Shown here in pieces: positions 8,129 to 15,297 of a stretch of DNA of 18,027 nucleotides (within the stretch, counting starts at the first letter, position 1; every line of letters begins with the position of its first letter). The DNA lies in assembly GCA_021797055.1 (NCBI GenBank), contig JAKAAI010000036.1:1-18027 (forward strand), written 5' to 3'. The notes beneath the pieces are model-generated. The model was not told the origin of the DNA. It ran no database searches and saw only the letters and a list, made by a program, of their open reading frames with translations. The DNA comes from Thermoplasmata archaeon (GTDB taxonomy: Archaea; Thermoplasmatota; Thermoplasmata; Thermoplasmatales; Thermoplasmataceae). A program made the translations under genes and the position numbers.

Positions 8129-8757
8129 CTCGTGCCCTTCCTTGAAGCAGCGTTTATCTGGGCGGTAGTCTGTGACTGTGGGAGCTCAACCCTGAACCGT
8201 ATAAGCGGGGTCAGGTTTTTGTCAAGTGCTAAACCGATTTCATCGCCATCAGCAAGCTGCAATTTCTTTAGGTTCTCGAATCTCTTGCCTCCTATTGCGT
8301 GCCCATTCAGTGAGGAACCATTCAGGCTCTTCTTTTCACGTATGTAGAAATGACTGCTGTCCTTTGTAAAAACAAGTTGTTCTGCATTTACATACTCCGA
8401 AAATCTGTGCCTAATGACGTCCTTTCTCCCGAAAGTATATGGAAAGGAATCAATTCTTATAGGAAGGCCTGATTCCGGTATGAGATTGAAGAAAGCTGAT
8501 ACCTCCTCCGGTTTTACCTTGGAAAATACATGACCACATACCGGGCATCTTGACCTTATTGCCGTCATCCTGAATCCACAGTTCGGGCAGATGATCCTCT
8601 CACTGCCCTCTATTTTAGCAGGTTCGTCAAGCTGGAGTTTCTGCCCATCAACCTTGCAGAACAGAGAATCGTCTGTGTATATTCTCAGGCATAAAGGACA
8701 TACCTTTCTGGGCTGAGGCACGTTTTCCTCATGATTTGCCTTCCTTTTCCAGATCAT
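8125..8757 (-). CDS. Zinc-ribbon FHA-domain protein (phosphothreonine reader)
   Basis: A 210-aa soluble protein and first gene of the kinase/phosphatase operon. The N-terminal part holds two zinc-ribbon units. The first has Cys20, Cys23 and Cys34, and a KVDG end in place of a fourth cysteine; the second is complete with Cys57, Cys60, Cys71 and Cys74. Residues about 95-190 form an FHA-like domain: YTFGRKD (107-113), DSSHFYIREKKSLNG (133-147), a second NG at 151-152 and LADGDEIGL (168-176). The usual SxxH phosphothreonine-binding segment is poorly preserved (EYVNAEQLVF at 121-130), so ligand binding may be altered. FHA domains recognise phosphothreonine, so this is the probable reader or scaffold of signals written by the downstream kinase. 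The ATG at 8757 follows a TATA-like box near 8783-8797 at leaderless spacing. Confidence 0.88.
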   Translation of the reverse strand: MIWKRKANHEENVPQPRKVCPLCLRIYTDDSLFCKVDGQKLQLDEPAKIEGSERIICPNCGFRMTAIRSRCPVCGHVFSKVKPEEVSAFFNLIPESGLPIRIDSFPYTFGRKDVIRHRFSEYVNAEQLVFTKDSSHFYIREKKSLNGSSLNGHAIGGKRFENLKKLQLADGDEIGLALDKNLTPLIRFRVELPQSQTTAQINAASRKGTR

Positions 8758-8782
8758 TTTAGCGGGGTGTAATATCCAGCAT

Positions 8783-8797
8783 TAATTATAGATTTAT
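8783..8797 (-). promoter_or_regulatory. Promoter of the FHA-kinase-phosphatase operon
   Basis: The minus strand reads AAATCTATAATTAAT, centred about 30 nt before the ATG of the FHA gene. No other promoter-like box is apparent before the kinase or phosphatase, whose junctions overlap or almost touch, so all three are probably on one transcript. Confidence 0.4.
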
Positions 8798-8860
8798 CTT
8801 TTTCACCCACTTTATCTGTATGCCCTACATAAAATACAATAACTTTCATTCTTTAATCAG

Positions 8861-9481
8861 CTAAGAGAGAGTTATGATACCAAGGCTCTGAAGAGCAAGT
8901 AACATATACTGAATGGCAAAACCTGCAACAAGTAACCCGAATATACGTGTTATAGCTTTCATACTCTTTGCGCCAAGAAATCTTAGAATCGTTGAAGAAA
9001 ACGTAAAAAATATGAAAACTATTGCAAAAAGCATGGAGACGGAAATTATGGTCAAGAGGCCAACTGGAAAGAATGGTCCGTTCATCAGTATAATTATTAA
9101 AGAGATCGCTCCAGGTCCGGCCAGCAGTGGAGTTGCAAATGGCACAATTCCAGCATCATGCTCCACGTTTCCACCCTGGGATTTAGGGCGATCACCTTCC
9201 CGCACCATCTGTATTCCCATAATAAGCAGGATCAACCCACCGGCTATTTCTAATGCTTCAACGCTGATGCCGAAGAAGAGGAGTATGTACCTTCCAACTA
9301 TTGCGAAGAATATCATTATTGCAAGGCCATAGATTGATGCATCCTTTGTTACTACGCGCCTTTCTTTTTCTGTCATTTCGGATGTCATACCTATAAATAA
9401 TACCAAAGCACCAAAAGGATCGATGACAACAAAAAGTGGCATAAACACAGTCAGGAAAGAATAGAGCAAACCTGTATTCAC
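8861..9481 (-). CDS. MarC family (UPF0056) integral membrane protein
   Basis: A 206-aa protein with about six hydrophobic helices and the family's two hallmark motifs: VVIDPFG in the first helical hairpin (residues about 18-24) and VPFATPLLAGPGAIS in the middle (about 112-126). The length is typical of the family. MarC proteins are widespread membrane proteins of uncertain role; the old link to multiple antibiotic resistance has not held up. The initiator is GTG at 9479-9481, and a TATA-like box at 9500-9508 lies about 23 nt upstream, which supports this start and a leaderless transcript. The stop is 103 bp before the FHA gene, which has its own promoter, so this gene is not part of the phospho-signalling operon. 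Confidence 0.93.
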   Translation of the reverse strand: MNTGLLYSFLTVFMPLFVVIDPFGALVLFIGMTSEMTEKERRVVTKDASIYGLAIMIFFAIVGRYILLFFGISVEALEIAGGLILLIMGIQMVREGDRPKSQGGNVEHDAGIVPFATPLLAGPGAISLIIILMNGPFFPVGLLTIISVSMLFAIVFIFFTFSSTILRFLGAKSMKAITRIFGLLVAGFAIQYMLLALQSLGIITLS

Positions 9482-9499
9482 GCAGAATAAATCTTAACA

Positions 9500-9508
9500 G
9501 TATATTTA
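9500..9508 (-). promoter_or_regulatory. TATA-like box of the MarC gene
   Basis: The minus strand reads AAATATACT in this position, about 23 nt before the GTG initiator, the distance expected for transcription starting at the start codon. Confidence 0.45.
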
Positions 9509-9548
9509 GTCTTGATGGAATTGTAATTTCCCAGAAATCTTTTAACAC

Positions 9549-10472
9549 TTATAAGCTCTCAACAGACTCAAGGCAGGCTTTTGGTTTTATCCTGGCCTCA
9601 GGTTCAGCCATGTTATCAAGATTCGATAGCAAACGATTGGAATGATCTTTTCTCACTATGAAATCAGCTACAATTGAATTGCCCTCTAAGATGATCTTTA
9701 AAAAAACGGGCACGAGACCGGAATTGACTATGTATTGATGCAGTGCAGCGAAGGCTGGAGAATCAATCGAATACTCGTCACTACCCTCGAGTAATTCTGC
9801 CTGTTTATGCTTTGCAGGCGATTCAGAATATCTATTAATAATTATAGTAGCCTTATTATCCGGACTTAATTTTTTGATTGTGATTTCACGTTTATTCGAG
9901 ATGATTCCAGATCGACTTATATCTTCTGCATCCTGGAGCAGCGAAAACTTTGACCTCAGATGAGTGAACTCGTTGAGAGAACCACCAAATTTATGATAAA
10001 GATCCAGCATGAATGGGATGTCTCCACTATATGGCCCCATGAATAGCAGCTCTTTGCCGAAATTTGCCTTTTCTTTGAGATAATCTAAAACTACATTGCT
10101 TACATTAACATTGTTTTCCTCCCCATATTCAATAGCAAAATATATCCCGCCATTGAACCATATATTGTTTGGTTCCACCCTGCAGCCATTGATTTCAGTC
10201 AATTTGTCGTAAAAAGTCGAGTTTGCATCATGAACTGCCGCCCAGAGTATATTATTTTCAATTTTATAATCAAAGATGCCTGCCGCATTCAGACGATCCT
10301 TCAACCCTTCCTTGCGGTTGGCTAAGATATCATGTTTTAATGGCTCCCCTGATATCCATTTTTCATTGTCGTTTATTAGAAGAAGAAATTTCAGGTTTGT
10401 TTTTTCCTTTAAATCATCAAGAGAGGTGTATTTTGGTCTAACATTGTCCAACTTGAAAAGTGCAATGTTCAT
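9549..10472 (-). CDS. Unrecognised 307-aa soluble protein
   Basis: The frame opens at a TTG at 10484, but the ATG at 10472 (MNIALFKLDNVRPK) is preferred because a TATA-like box at 10494-10504 (GTATTTAATAA on the minus strand) lies about 27 nt before it. There are no membrane helices, signal sequence or cysteine clusters. The protein is of mixed alpha/beta type. A middle region has FMGPYSGDIPFMLDLYHKFG (about residues 144-163) followed by charged helical sequence, and the C-terminal third includes VPVFLKIILEGNSIVADFIV. The codon pattern and amino-acid balance look like a real, conserved gene. I cannot place it in a family. It is divergent from the sulfoquinovose synthase, sharing a 205-bp promoter region with it, and 67 bp upstream of the MarC gene on the same strand. 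An archaeal regulator or nucleic-acid-associated protein is possible but unsupported. Confidence 0.8.
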   Translation of the reverse strand: MNIALFKLDNVRPKYTSLDDLKEKTNLKFLLLINDNEKWISGEPLKHDILANRKEGLKDRLNAAGIFDYKIENNILWAAVHDANSTFYDKLTEINGCRVEPNNIWFNGGIYFAIEYGEENNVNVSNVVLDYLKEKANFGKELLFMGPYSGDIPFMLDLYHKFGGSLNEFTHLRSKFSLLQDAEDISRSGIISNKREITIKKLSPDNKATIIINRYSESPAKHKQAELLEGSDEYSIDSPAFAALHQYIVNSGLVPVFLKIILEGNSIVADFIVRKDHSNRLLSNLDNMAEPEARIKPKACLESVESL

Positions 10473-10677
10473 TTCATTACACAATGATATCTCTTATTAA
10501 ATACATTAACATAGTTTCTTGGATTTCATAATTTTTTCAATTTTAACGAAATATTGAGGTTTGTCTTTTGGCAGTAGATGCAAAGAGATCAAATGGTAAG
10601 ATTTTCCTGCCCATACCTTGTATAAAGGACAAACAGGACAGAATAAGCATTATAATTCCAATTTGCATAATGAGGCA
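10473..10677. promoter_or_regulatory. Divergent promoter region (307-aa gene and sulfoquinovose synthase)
   Basis: Leftward, a TATA-like GTATTTAATAA at 10494-10504 precedes the ATG at 10472. Rightward, CATTATAATT at 10649-10658 is centred about 25 nt before the ATG at 10678. A further TATAAA-like element lies at about 10619-10626. No clear operator palindrome was found between them. Confidence 0.45.
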
Positions 10678-11847
10678 ATGCGCATACTAATTCTTGGTAT
10701 CGACGGATACATTGGCTGGCCACTCGCTCTGCATTTACTTGAACGTGGCCATGAAGTATCTGGAATTGACAGTTTTTACACAAGAAGAAGGGTCAGAGAG
10801 GTAGGATCCAATTCAGCTATCCCGATAAAGTCCATGGAACGCAGGATCGAGTCGCTTAAGGAAGTTTCTGGCCATAGGGTGAATTTCCTTCGAGGAGATG
10901 TTAGTAATCCCAGGATTATATATGATGCAATAAAGCAGTTCAAGCCTGAATGCACTGTGCATCTTGCAGAGCAGAGATCTGCCCCATATTCGATGATTGG
11001 TCTCAAACAGGCTACTGAGACTTTGCAAAAGAACATGATCGGCACAGTGAACCTTGCATATGCAATCAAGGATGTGGTTCCAAATTGCCACATACTAAAG
11101 CTCGGGACAATGGGTGAATACGGCACTCCGAATATAGACATTCCTGAGGGATTTTTTGAGGTGGAGTACCGTGGAAGGAGAGATACACTCCCTTTTCCAA
11201 GGAATGCCGGTTCTTGGTACCACTGGTCAAAGGTACATGATTCAAACAACCTCATGTTTGCAAACAATGTCTGGAAAATACCAGTTACAGATGTGATGCA
11301 GGGAGTTGTGTATGGTACCAGCACTGATGAAACTGACAGATTCTCGGCGCCGACTAGATTCGACATAGATGAGGTGTGGGGAACCGCATTGAATAGATTC
11401 TGTGCCCAAGCTGTATGTGGTATGCCTATAACCCCCTATGGTAAAGGCGGACAGACAAGAGGATTTCTATCATTGACCGACAGTATTGAATGCCTCACGA
11501 TAGCTGCTGAGAAACCGCCCGAAAAAGGTGAATACAGAGTTTTTAACCAGTTTGATGAATATTACTCTGTCAATGATCTCGCAGAAAGGGTGAAGAACAG
11601 TTACGAGCATCTAACAGGAAAACTAGCCAGAATAGAGCATGTGGAGAATCCAAGAATAGAGAAGGAATCACATTATTACAAGCCAGATATGATAAAACTT
11701 CGTAATCTTGGCTACAGACCATCAAGATCGCTCGAAACTGAAATTCAAAAAATTCTGTCAGATCTTTCCAGGCACAGGCGCAGGATAGACAGACTGAAGG
11801 CATGTATTATGCCAAAAACATTCTGGTCCAAGAGCTCAGGGATCTGA
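10678..11847 (+). CDS. agl3: UDP-sulfoquinovose synthase (SQD1/Agl3 type)
   Basis: A 389-aa short-chain dehydrogenase-like enzyme that converts UDP-glucose and sulfite to UDP-sulfoquinovose using a bound NAD cofactor. It shows the Rossmann GIDGYIG (7-13), Asp31 ending the second strand for NAD ribose binding, Thr144 in the SQD1-like TMGEYGTPNIDIPEG block, and the catalytic Tyr181-x3-Lys185 in WYHWSKVHDSNN, which closely matches the plant SQD1 signature. The length is that of SQD1. In Sulfolobus acidocaldarius, Agl3 supplies sulfoquinovose for the N-glycan of the S-layer; the same use is inferred here, though a sulfolipid cannot be excluded. The open frame extends 20 codons upstream, but the ATG at 10678 begins the Rossmann strand (MRILILG) and follows a TATA box by 25 nt. 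It converges with a nucleotidyltransferase, with 12 bp of overlap. Confidence 0.93.
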   Translation: MRILILGIDGYIGWPLALHLLERGHEVSGIDSFYTRRRVREVGSNSAIPIKSMERRIESLKEVSGHRVNFLRGDVSNPRIIYDAIKQFKPECTVHLAEQRSAPYSMIGLKQATETLQKNMIGTVNLAYAIKDVVPNCHILKLGTMGEYGTPNIDIPEGFFEVEYRGRRDTLPFPRNAGSWYHWSKVHDSNNLMFANNVWKIPVTDVMQGVVYGTSTDETDRFSAPTRFDIDEVWGTALNRFCAQAVCGMPITPYGKGGQTRGFLSLTDSIECLTIAAEKPPEKGEYRVFNQFDEYYSVNDLAERVKNSYEHLTGKLARIEHVENPRIEKESHYYKPDMIKLRNLGYRPSRSLETEIQKILSDLSRHRRRIDRLKACIMPKTFWSKSSGI

Positions 11848-12594
11848 TGCCGCGGATTCATACGTTTTCTTCAAGACCTGGAGGTAGTCATGCGAATAGC
11901 CAACGCTTATCCATTCTTCCCTTCCGATCTCGATGCCCACAGCATTCCTACCGCTTGCAATGGAGGCGTTAATGGAAGGGGTAAGTTCAAGTGGTTTTGC
12001 AGTGGATTCCAAAAGATTTTCTATCACCCACGGCGAAAGAATGTAACATGCACACAAAGCAAGATTTGACTTTGGCTTGACAGGTTTCTCCTCAAGAGAT
12101 ATCACTTTCTTGATATTCTTAGTATATCCTATTGCGTCGATTGTTTCAGCAATACCGTATCTTTGCGGGTTATCCACACGCATCAGAAACAGTACCTGAG
12201 ATCCATTTTCATTGAACAGATCTATTCCGGCTTTTATGTGCCTAGAATCCATGATCATTCCATCACCTGCATTAAGAATGAATGGTTCGTTTTCAATGAA
12301 TCCTGATGCTTTTCTGACCGCATCCCCAAAGCCATCCGGTGAATCCTGGTAGATAATTGAGGCGCCCGGAATGTTTTCCTCTATGAATACCCTAGTAACC
12401 ATGTCATTTTTACCTATAACTATACCGACGTCATCTATTCCTAGAGATCTGAACCTAGAATATATGGCATCTAAAAGTGGCCGAAGCACAACCCTGCCAT
12501 CGATTTTTAAATAAATAGGCAAAAGCTCCTTTCTGAGCCGTCCGTCAAGACCGGACCGCTTTCCAAGACCGGCGGCCGTAATGAGACCTTTCAA
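11836..12594 (-). CDS. Sugar-1-phosphate nucleotidyltransferase (GalU/RmlA-like)
   Basis: A 252-aa enzyme of the nucleotidyl transferase fold that would activate a sugar-1-phosphate with UTP or dTTP. Motifs seen: AAGLGKRSG (7-15) with KELLP (22-26) for nucleotide binding, QDSPDGFGDAV (83-93), AGDG (109-112) holding the metal-binding aspartate, EEKPVKPKSNLA for sugar contact, LTPSI, and WISVGYSHDYL near the C-terminus, as in GalU. Its length fits a compact archaeal UTP-glucose-1-phosphate uridylyltransferase. Its neighbour uses UDP-glucose, so UDP-glucose synthesis is the likely role, but the sugar and nucleotide specificity cannot be read with certainty. The initiator is TTG at 12592-12594; a TATA-like box at 12613-12627 sits about 25 nt upstream, and no ATG or GTG is available in frame between them. 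Confidence 0.88.
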   Translation of the reverse strand: MKGLITAAGLGKRSGLDGRLRKELLPIYLKIDGRVVLRPLLDAIYSRFRSLGIDDVGIVIGKNDMVTRVFIEENIPGASIIYQDSPDGFGDAVRKASGFIENEPFILNAGDGMIMDSRHIKAGIDLFNENGSQVLFLMRVDNPQRYGIAETIDAIGYTKNIKKVISLEEKPVKPKSNLALCACYILSPWVIENLLESTAKPLELTPSINASIASGRNAVGIEIGREEWISVGYSHDYLQVLKKTYESAASDP

Positions 12595-12739
12595 TGGCCA
12601 CAGTATGCCAGTTTAAGTTAAATATGTATTTGCTGTATGAACGTTGACAAACATTTAGTTACCATGGTGAACAGGCATAATTCATTCCGCATATCTTAAC
12701 AATGGAAAAACAAATAATATCTAATGCACATATTCCTGC
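12595..12739. promoter_or_regulatory. Divergent promoter region (nucleotidyltransferase and pgk operon)
   Basis: Leftward, the minus strand carries CATATTTAACTTAAAC at 12613-12627, about 25 nt before the TTG initiator. Rightward, AAATAATAT at 12712-12720 lies about 24 nt before the ATG at 12740. Both spacings indicate leaderless transcripts. Confidence 0.45.
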
Positions 12740-14002
12740 ATGGGTCAGATTCCTAATGAATTCTTCACCATGGATGATTTTGATTTTGATGGAAGAACTG
12801 TTTATCTTAGACTAGACCTGAACTCGCCGATAAATCCGGCAACTGGCGAGATCATGGATTTCTCAAGGTTCAGTGCTCATCTTGAGACTATCAACGAATT
12901 AAGGAATTCCAAGCTTGTGATTGTAGCGCATCAAAGCAGACCTGGTAAGGATGATTTTTTGAGCCTTAAGTGGCACGCATTTCACCTTTCAACGATGCTT
13001 AAGAAGAAGGTTACATTTATAGATCAACTGTTTGGAAGCGGAGTAACCGAGGCGATTATGGCGATGAAGCCAGGAGATATCATAATGCTTGAAAATTCCA
13101 GGTTCTACTCAGAGGAGGTGAGTCTTGACGGTTCTGACCTTGATGTTATGGTGGCATCAAACATAGTCAGGAATCTGGCACCGCTTTTTGACTATTTTGT
13201 AATTGACGCTTTCCCTGCCATTCACAGACCACAGATTACGCTGACCGGATTCAGGAGTTCTAAGCCTAACATAGCGGGCAGGCTTATTGAAAAGGAGATA
13301 AGGGCAATCAGCAGATTCAACAGTGTTACAGGGGGCAATAAGATAGCTATACTGTCTGGTGCAAAGATATCAGAGTCAATCAAAGTTGCGAAGAGCTTTC
13401 TTGAGAGAAAAATGGTCGACTTTATTTTGGTTGGAGGAGTTGTAGGAAATGCTTTTATTAGTGCTTCAGGCACAAACATTGGAAAGAGATCAGCAGACTT
13501 TATTGCCAAGAACAACAAGGATCACAACGAGCTACTTCAGATCTGCAGGGATCTATTGAAGAAATATCCTGATAAGATAATAACACCGACAGATTTTATA
13601 TTGAATCCTTCAGGCAAAAGGGCAATTGTAGGTTCTCAAATACCGGATTCAGAAATGATAGCTGATATAGGAGTTGATACAATAGTCAGGTTCGGAGAGT
13701 TTATTGCGGAAGCCTCCGCGATATTTATGAATGGACCTATGGGTATGTATGAGGTGGACAAATATTCAACTGGAACCAGGGAAGTCTTCAGCTCAGTCGC
13801 AAAATCCGGCGCACTTTCGATAGCTGGTGGTGGACACACACTGAGCGCGCTTGAAAAGATGGATCTTGTGGGCAGAATATCGCATGCCTCCACTGGAGGC
13901 GGTGCTCTGATAAGCTATTTATCCGGAGAAAAGATGCCAGTGCTTGATGCTCTGAGGGAGAGCAAAAAGATATTTTCAGGTAGAGAAAATGGACACGTAT
14001 AA
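12740..14002 (+). CDS. pgk: Phosphoglycerate kinase, archaeal type
   Basis: A 420-aa cytosolic enzyme that interconverts 1,3-bisphosphoglycerate + ADP and 3-phosphoglycerate + ATP in glycolysis and gluconeogenesis. It shows the family's blocks in order: LRLDLNSP (23-30), HQSRPGK (64-70, the archaeal form), MLENSRF (116-122), the substrate-binding DAFPAIHR (156-163), LSGAKISES, the hinge region GGVVGNAF (232-239), GPMGMYE (332-338) and GGGHT plus STGGGA near the end for nucleotide binding. The usual length is about 400-420. The ATG at 12740 is favoured by its TATA spacing; a second ATG at 12770 would also give a complete fold. The stop overlaps the prefoldin gene by 14 nt, so it heads a three-gene operon with pfdA and ftsY. 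Confidence 0.96.
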   Translation: MGQIPNEFFTMDDFDFDGRTVYLRLDLNSPINPATGEIMDFSRFSAHLETINELRNSKLVIVAHQSRPGKDDFLSLKWHAFHLSTMLKKKVTFIDQLFGSGVTEAIMAMKPGDIIMLENSRFYSEEVSLDGSDLDVMVASNIVRNLAPLFDYFVIDAFPAIHRPQITLTGFRSSKPNIAGRLIEKEIRAISRFNSVTGGNKIAILSGAKISESIKVAKSFLERKMVDFILVGGVVGNAFISASGTNIGKRSADFIAKNNKDHNELLQICRDLLKKYPDKIITPTDFILNPSGKRAIVGSQIPDSEMIADIGVDTIVRFGEFIAEASAIFMNGPMGMYEVDKYSTGTREVFSSVAKSGALSIAGGGHTLSALEKMDLVGRISHASTGGGALISYLSGEKMPVLDALRESKKIFSGRENGHV

Positions 14003-14402
14003 TCAACAGAATCTGGTGGATGAGATTAACCTCACACGATCTCTACTGGATACACTGGAACGGCAAATTACTGCAGCTGATAAGGCATATCAGGATATGT
14101 CAACAACACTTGCTGTAATAAAGGAAAGGGGATCTATTGCAGGGAGCGAAACGAGGATTTCGATCGGGTCTGGCATGTTTTTAAAGGGAAGTCTGGATGT
14201 ATCAGGAAACATAATAGTTCCGATCGGATCTGATGTCTATATAGAGGCAACCGCAGAGGAAGCAATAAAGAGGATAGAAACGAATCTTGAAAATCTGAGA
14301 AAATCACTGGAAGGTTTGTTGGATCGCCAGGCTGAGCTCAGAATCAGACATGACGACCTTCTCGCGATAGCACAAAATATAGGATATCAGGAACAGAAGT
14401 AG
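13989..14402 (+). CDS. pfdA: Prefoldin alpha subunit
   Basis: A 137-aa subunit of the archaeal prefoldin (GimC) hexamer, which captures unfolded proteins and passes them to the thermosome. N- and C-terminal coiled-coil helices (about residues 5-45 and 85-130, rich in Leu, Glu, Lys, Gln) flank a central beta-hairpin region including GMFLKGSLDVSGNIIVPIGS, which matches the conserved alpha-subunit core where the oligomer forms. The length is typical. The start overlaps the end of pgk by 14 nt, and ftsY begins 4 nt after the stop. In many archaea pfdA is found immediately before ftsY, often after the ribosomal protein LX gene; here pgk takes that place, and no LX-like small gene is seen in between. 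Confidence 0.93.
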   Translation: MDTYNQQNLVDEINLTRSLLDTLERQITAADKAYQDMSTTLAVIKERGSIAGSETRISIGSGMFLKGSLDVSGNIIVPIGSDVYIEATAEEAIKRIETNLENLRKSLEGLLDRQAELRIRHDDLLAIAQNIGYQEQK

Positions 14403-14406
14403 AGAA

Positions 14407-15297
14407 ATGTTCGAGGGTCTCTCTAACAGAATATCCAGGCTCTTTTCCAGATCTGCAGACGGCGAAGTCATCCGTAAGACTGAACTAAGAGACAGAATGT
14501 TTGAGGCACTGGTTGAATCTGATGTAACTGTAGACTTGGCTGAGCAGATATCCGATTCTATTCTGATGAAAGCGGAAAAATTGAAAGGAAAGGTCTCAGT
14601 CAATGAAATGCAGATTATGATTAAAAAAGAGTTGATTGAAATTCTAACTGCAAGTGGTAAAGCTCCAGATATTCTCGCTGAAAAGAAGCGACCGTATATT
14701 ATACTCTTTCTTGGTGTGAATGGCGGTGGGAAGACAACGACGATCGCAAAGCTTGCAAGCTACATAAAAAAAGGTGGTTTCAGAGCAGTAATGTCCGCAT
14801 CTGACACATTCAGGGCTGGTGCAATAGAGCAGCTTTCAGCATGGAGCATCAGGACTGGCATTGAAATTATAAAGCATGAGCAGGGATCAGACCCATCCGC
14901 GGTTGCATTTGACGCAATAAATCATGCTATCGCAAGAAAAATAGATTTTGTTTTGATAGACACCGCAGGAAGGATGCAGAACAACAAAAATCTCATTGAA
15001 GAGATGAAAAAGATAAAAAGGGTGTCAAAACCGGACCTGACCCTTCTAATACTTGACGCGATGATAGGCCAGGATGCAGTCCAGCAGGGAAAGACATTTC
15101 TCGAACATGTCGGGTTCGACGGTCTGATTGTGACGAAGCTCGATACAGATGCTAGAGGTGGTCTCCTTATATCGCTGGTAAGTGAGATTGGCAAGCCGGT
15201 GTACTTTGTATGTACCGGCCAGAACATTGATGATATCATGCCATTCGATCCACAATGGTATGCAGATAAAATACTTCCTCCATCAGGCAATCCCTGA
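14407..15297 (+). CDS. ftsY: Signal recognition particle receptor FtsY
   Basis: A 296-aa GTPase that docks SRP-ribosome complexes at the membrane. A short N domain (1-90) has charged helices; the G domain has P-loop GVNGGGKTTT (103-112), DTFRAGA (133-139), DTAGRM (185-190), ILDAMIGQDA (215-224) and TKLDTDARGG (243-252). The sequence ends soon after the last GTPase block (DDIMPFDPQWYADKIL), as expected of FtsY; the methionine-rich M domain that would mark SRP54/Ffh is absent. The N-terminal acidic A domain found in some bacteria is not present, as usual in archaea. It begins 4 nt after pfdA, without a strong Shine-Dalgarno sequence, and its last 15 bp overlap the end of a gene on the opposite strand. 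Confidence 0.95.
   Translation: MFEGLSNRISRLFSRSADGEVIRKTELRDRMFEALVESDVTVDLAEQISDSILMKAEKLKGKVSVNEMQIMIKKELIEILTASGKAPDILAEKKRPYIILFLGVNGGGKTTTIAKLASYIKKGGFRAVMSASDTFRAGAIEQLSAWSIRTGIEIIKHEQGSDPSAVAFDAINHAIARKIDFVLIDTAGRMQNNKNLIEEMKKIKRVSKPDLTLLILDAMIGQDAVQQGKTFLEHVGFDGLIVTKLDTDARGGLLISLVSEIGKPVYFVCTGQNIDDIMPFDPQWYADKILPPSGNP

Noticed and set aside
8913..9332. 139-codon plus-strand open frame opposite the MarC gene
   Set aside because: The MarC motifs are clear on the minus strand; the opposite frame has no promoter and no recognisable features.
10618..10677. 20-codon N-terminal extension of the sulfoquinovose synthase
   Set aside because: The extension contains the TATA-like box and precedes the Rossmann strand that normally starts this family at or near residue 1.
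10776..11366. 196-codon minus-strand open frame opposite sulfoquinovose synthase
   Set aside because: It is a long shadow caused by codon bias of the agl3 gene, whose Rossmann and Tyr-Lys catalytic motifs fix the real strand.
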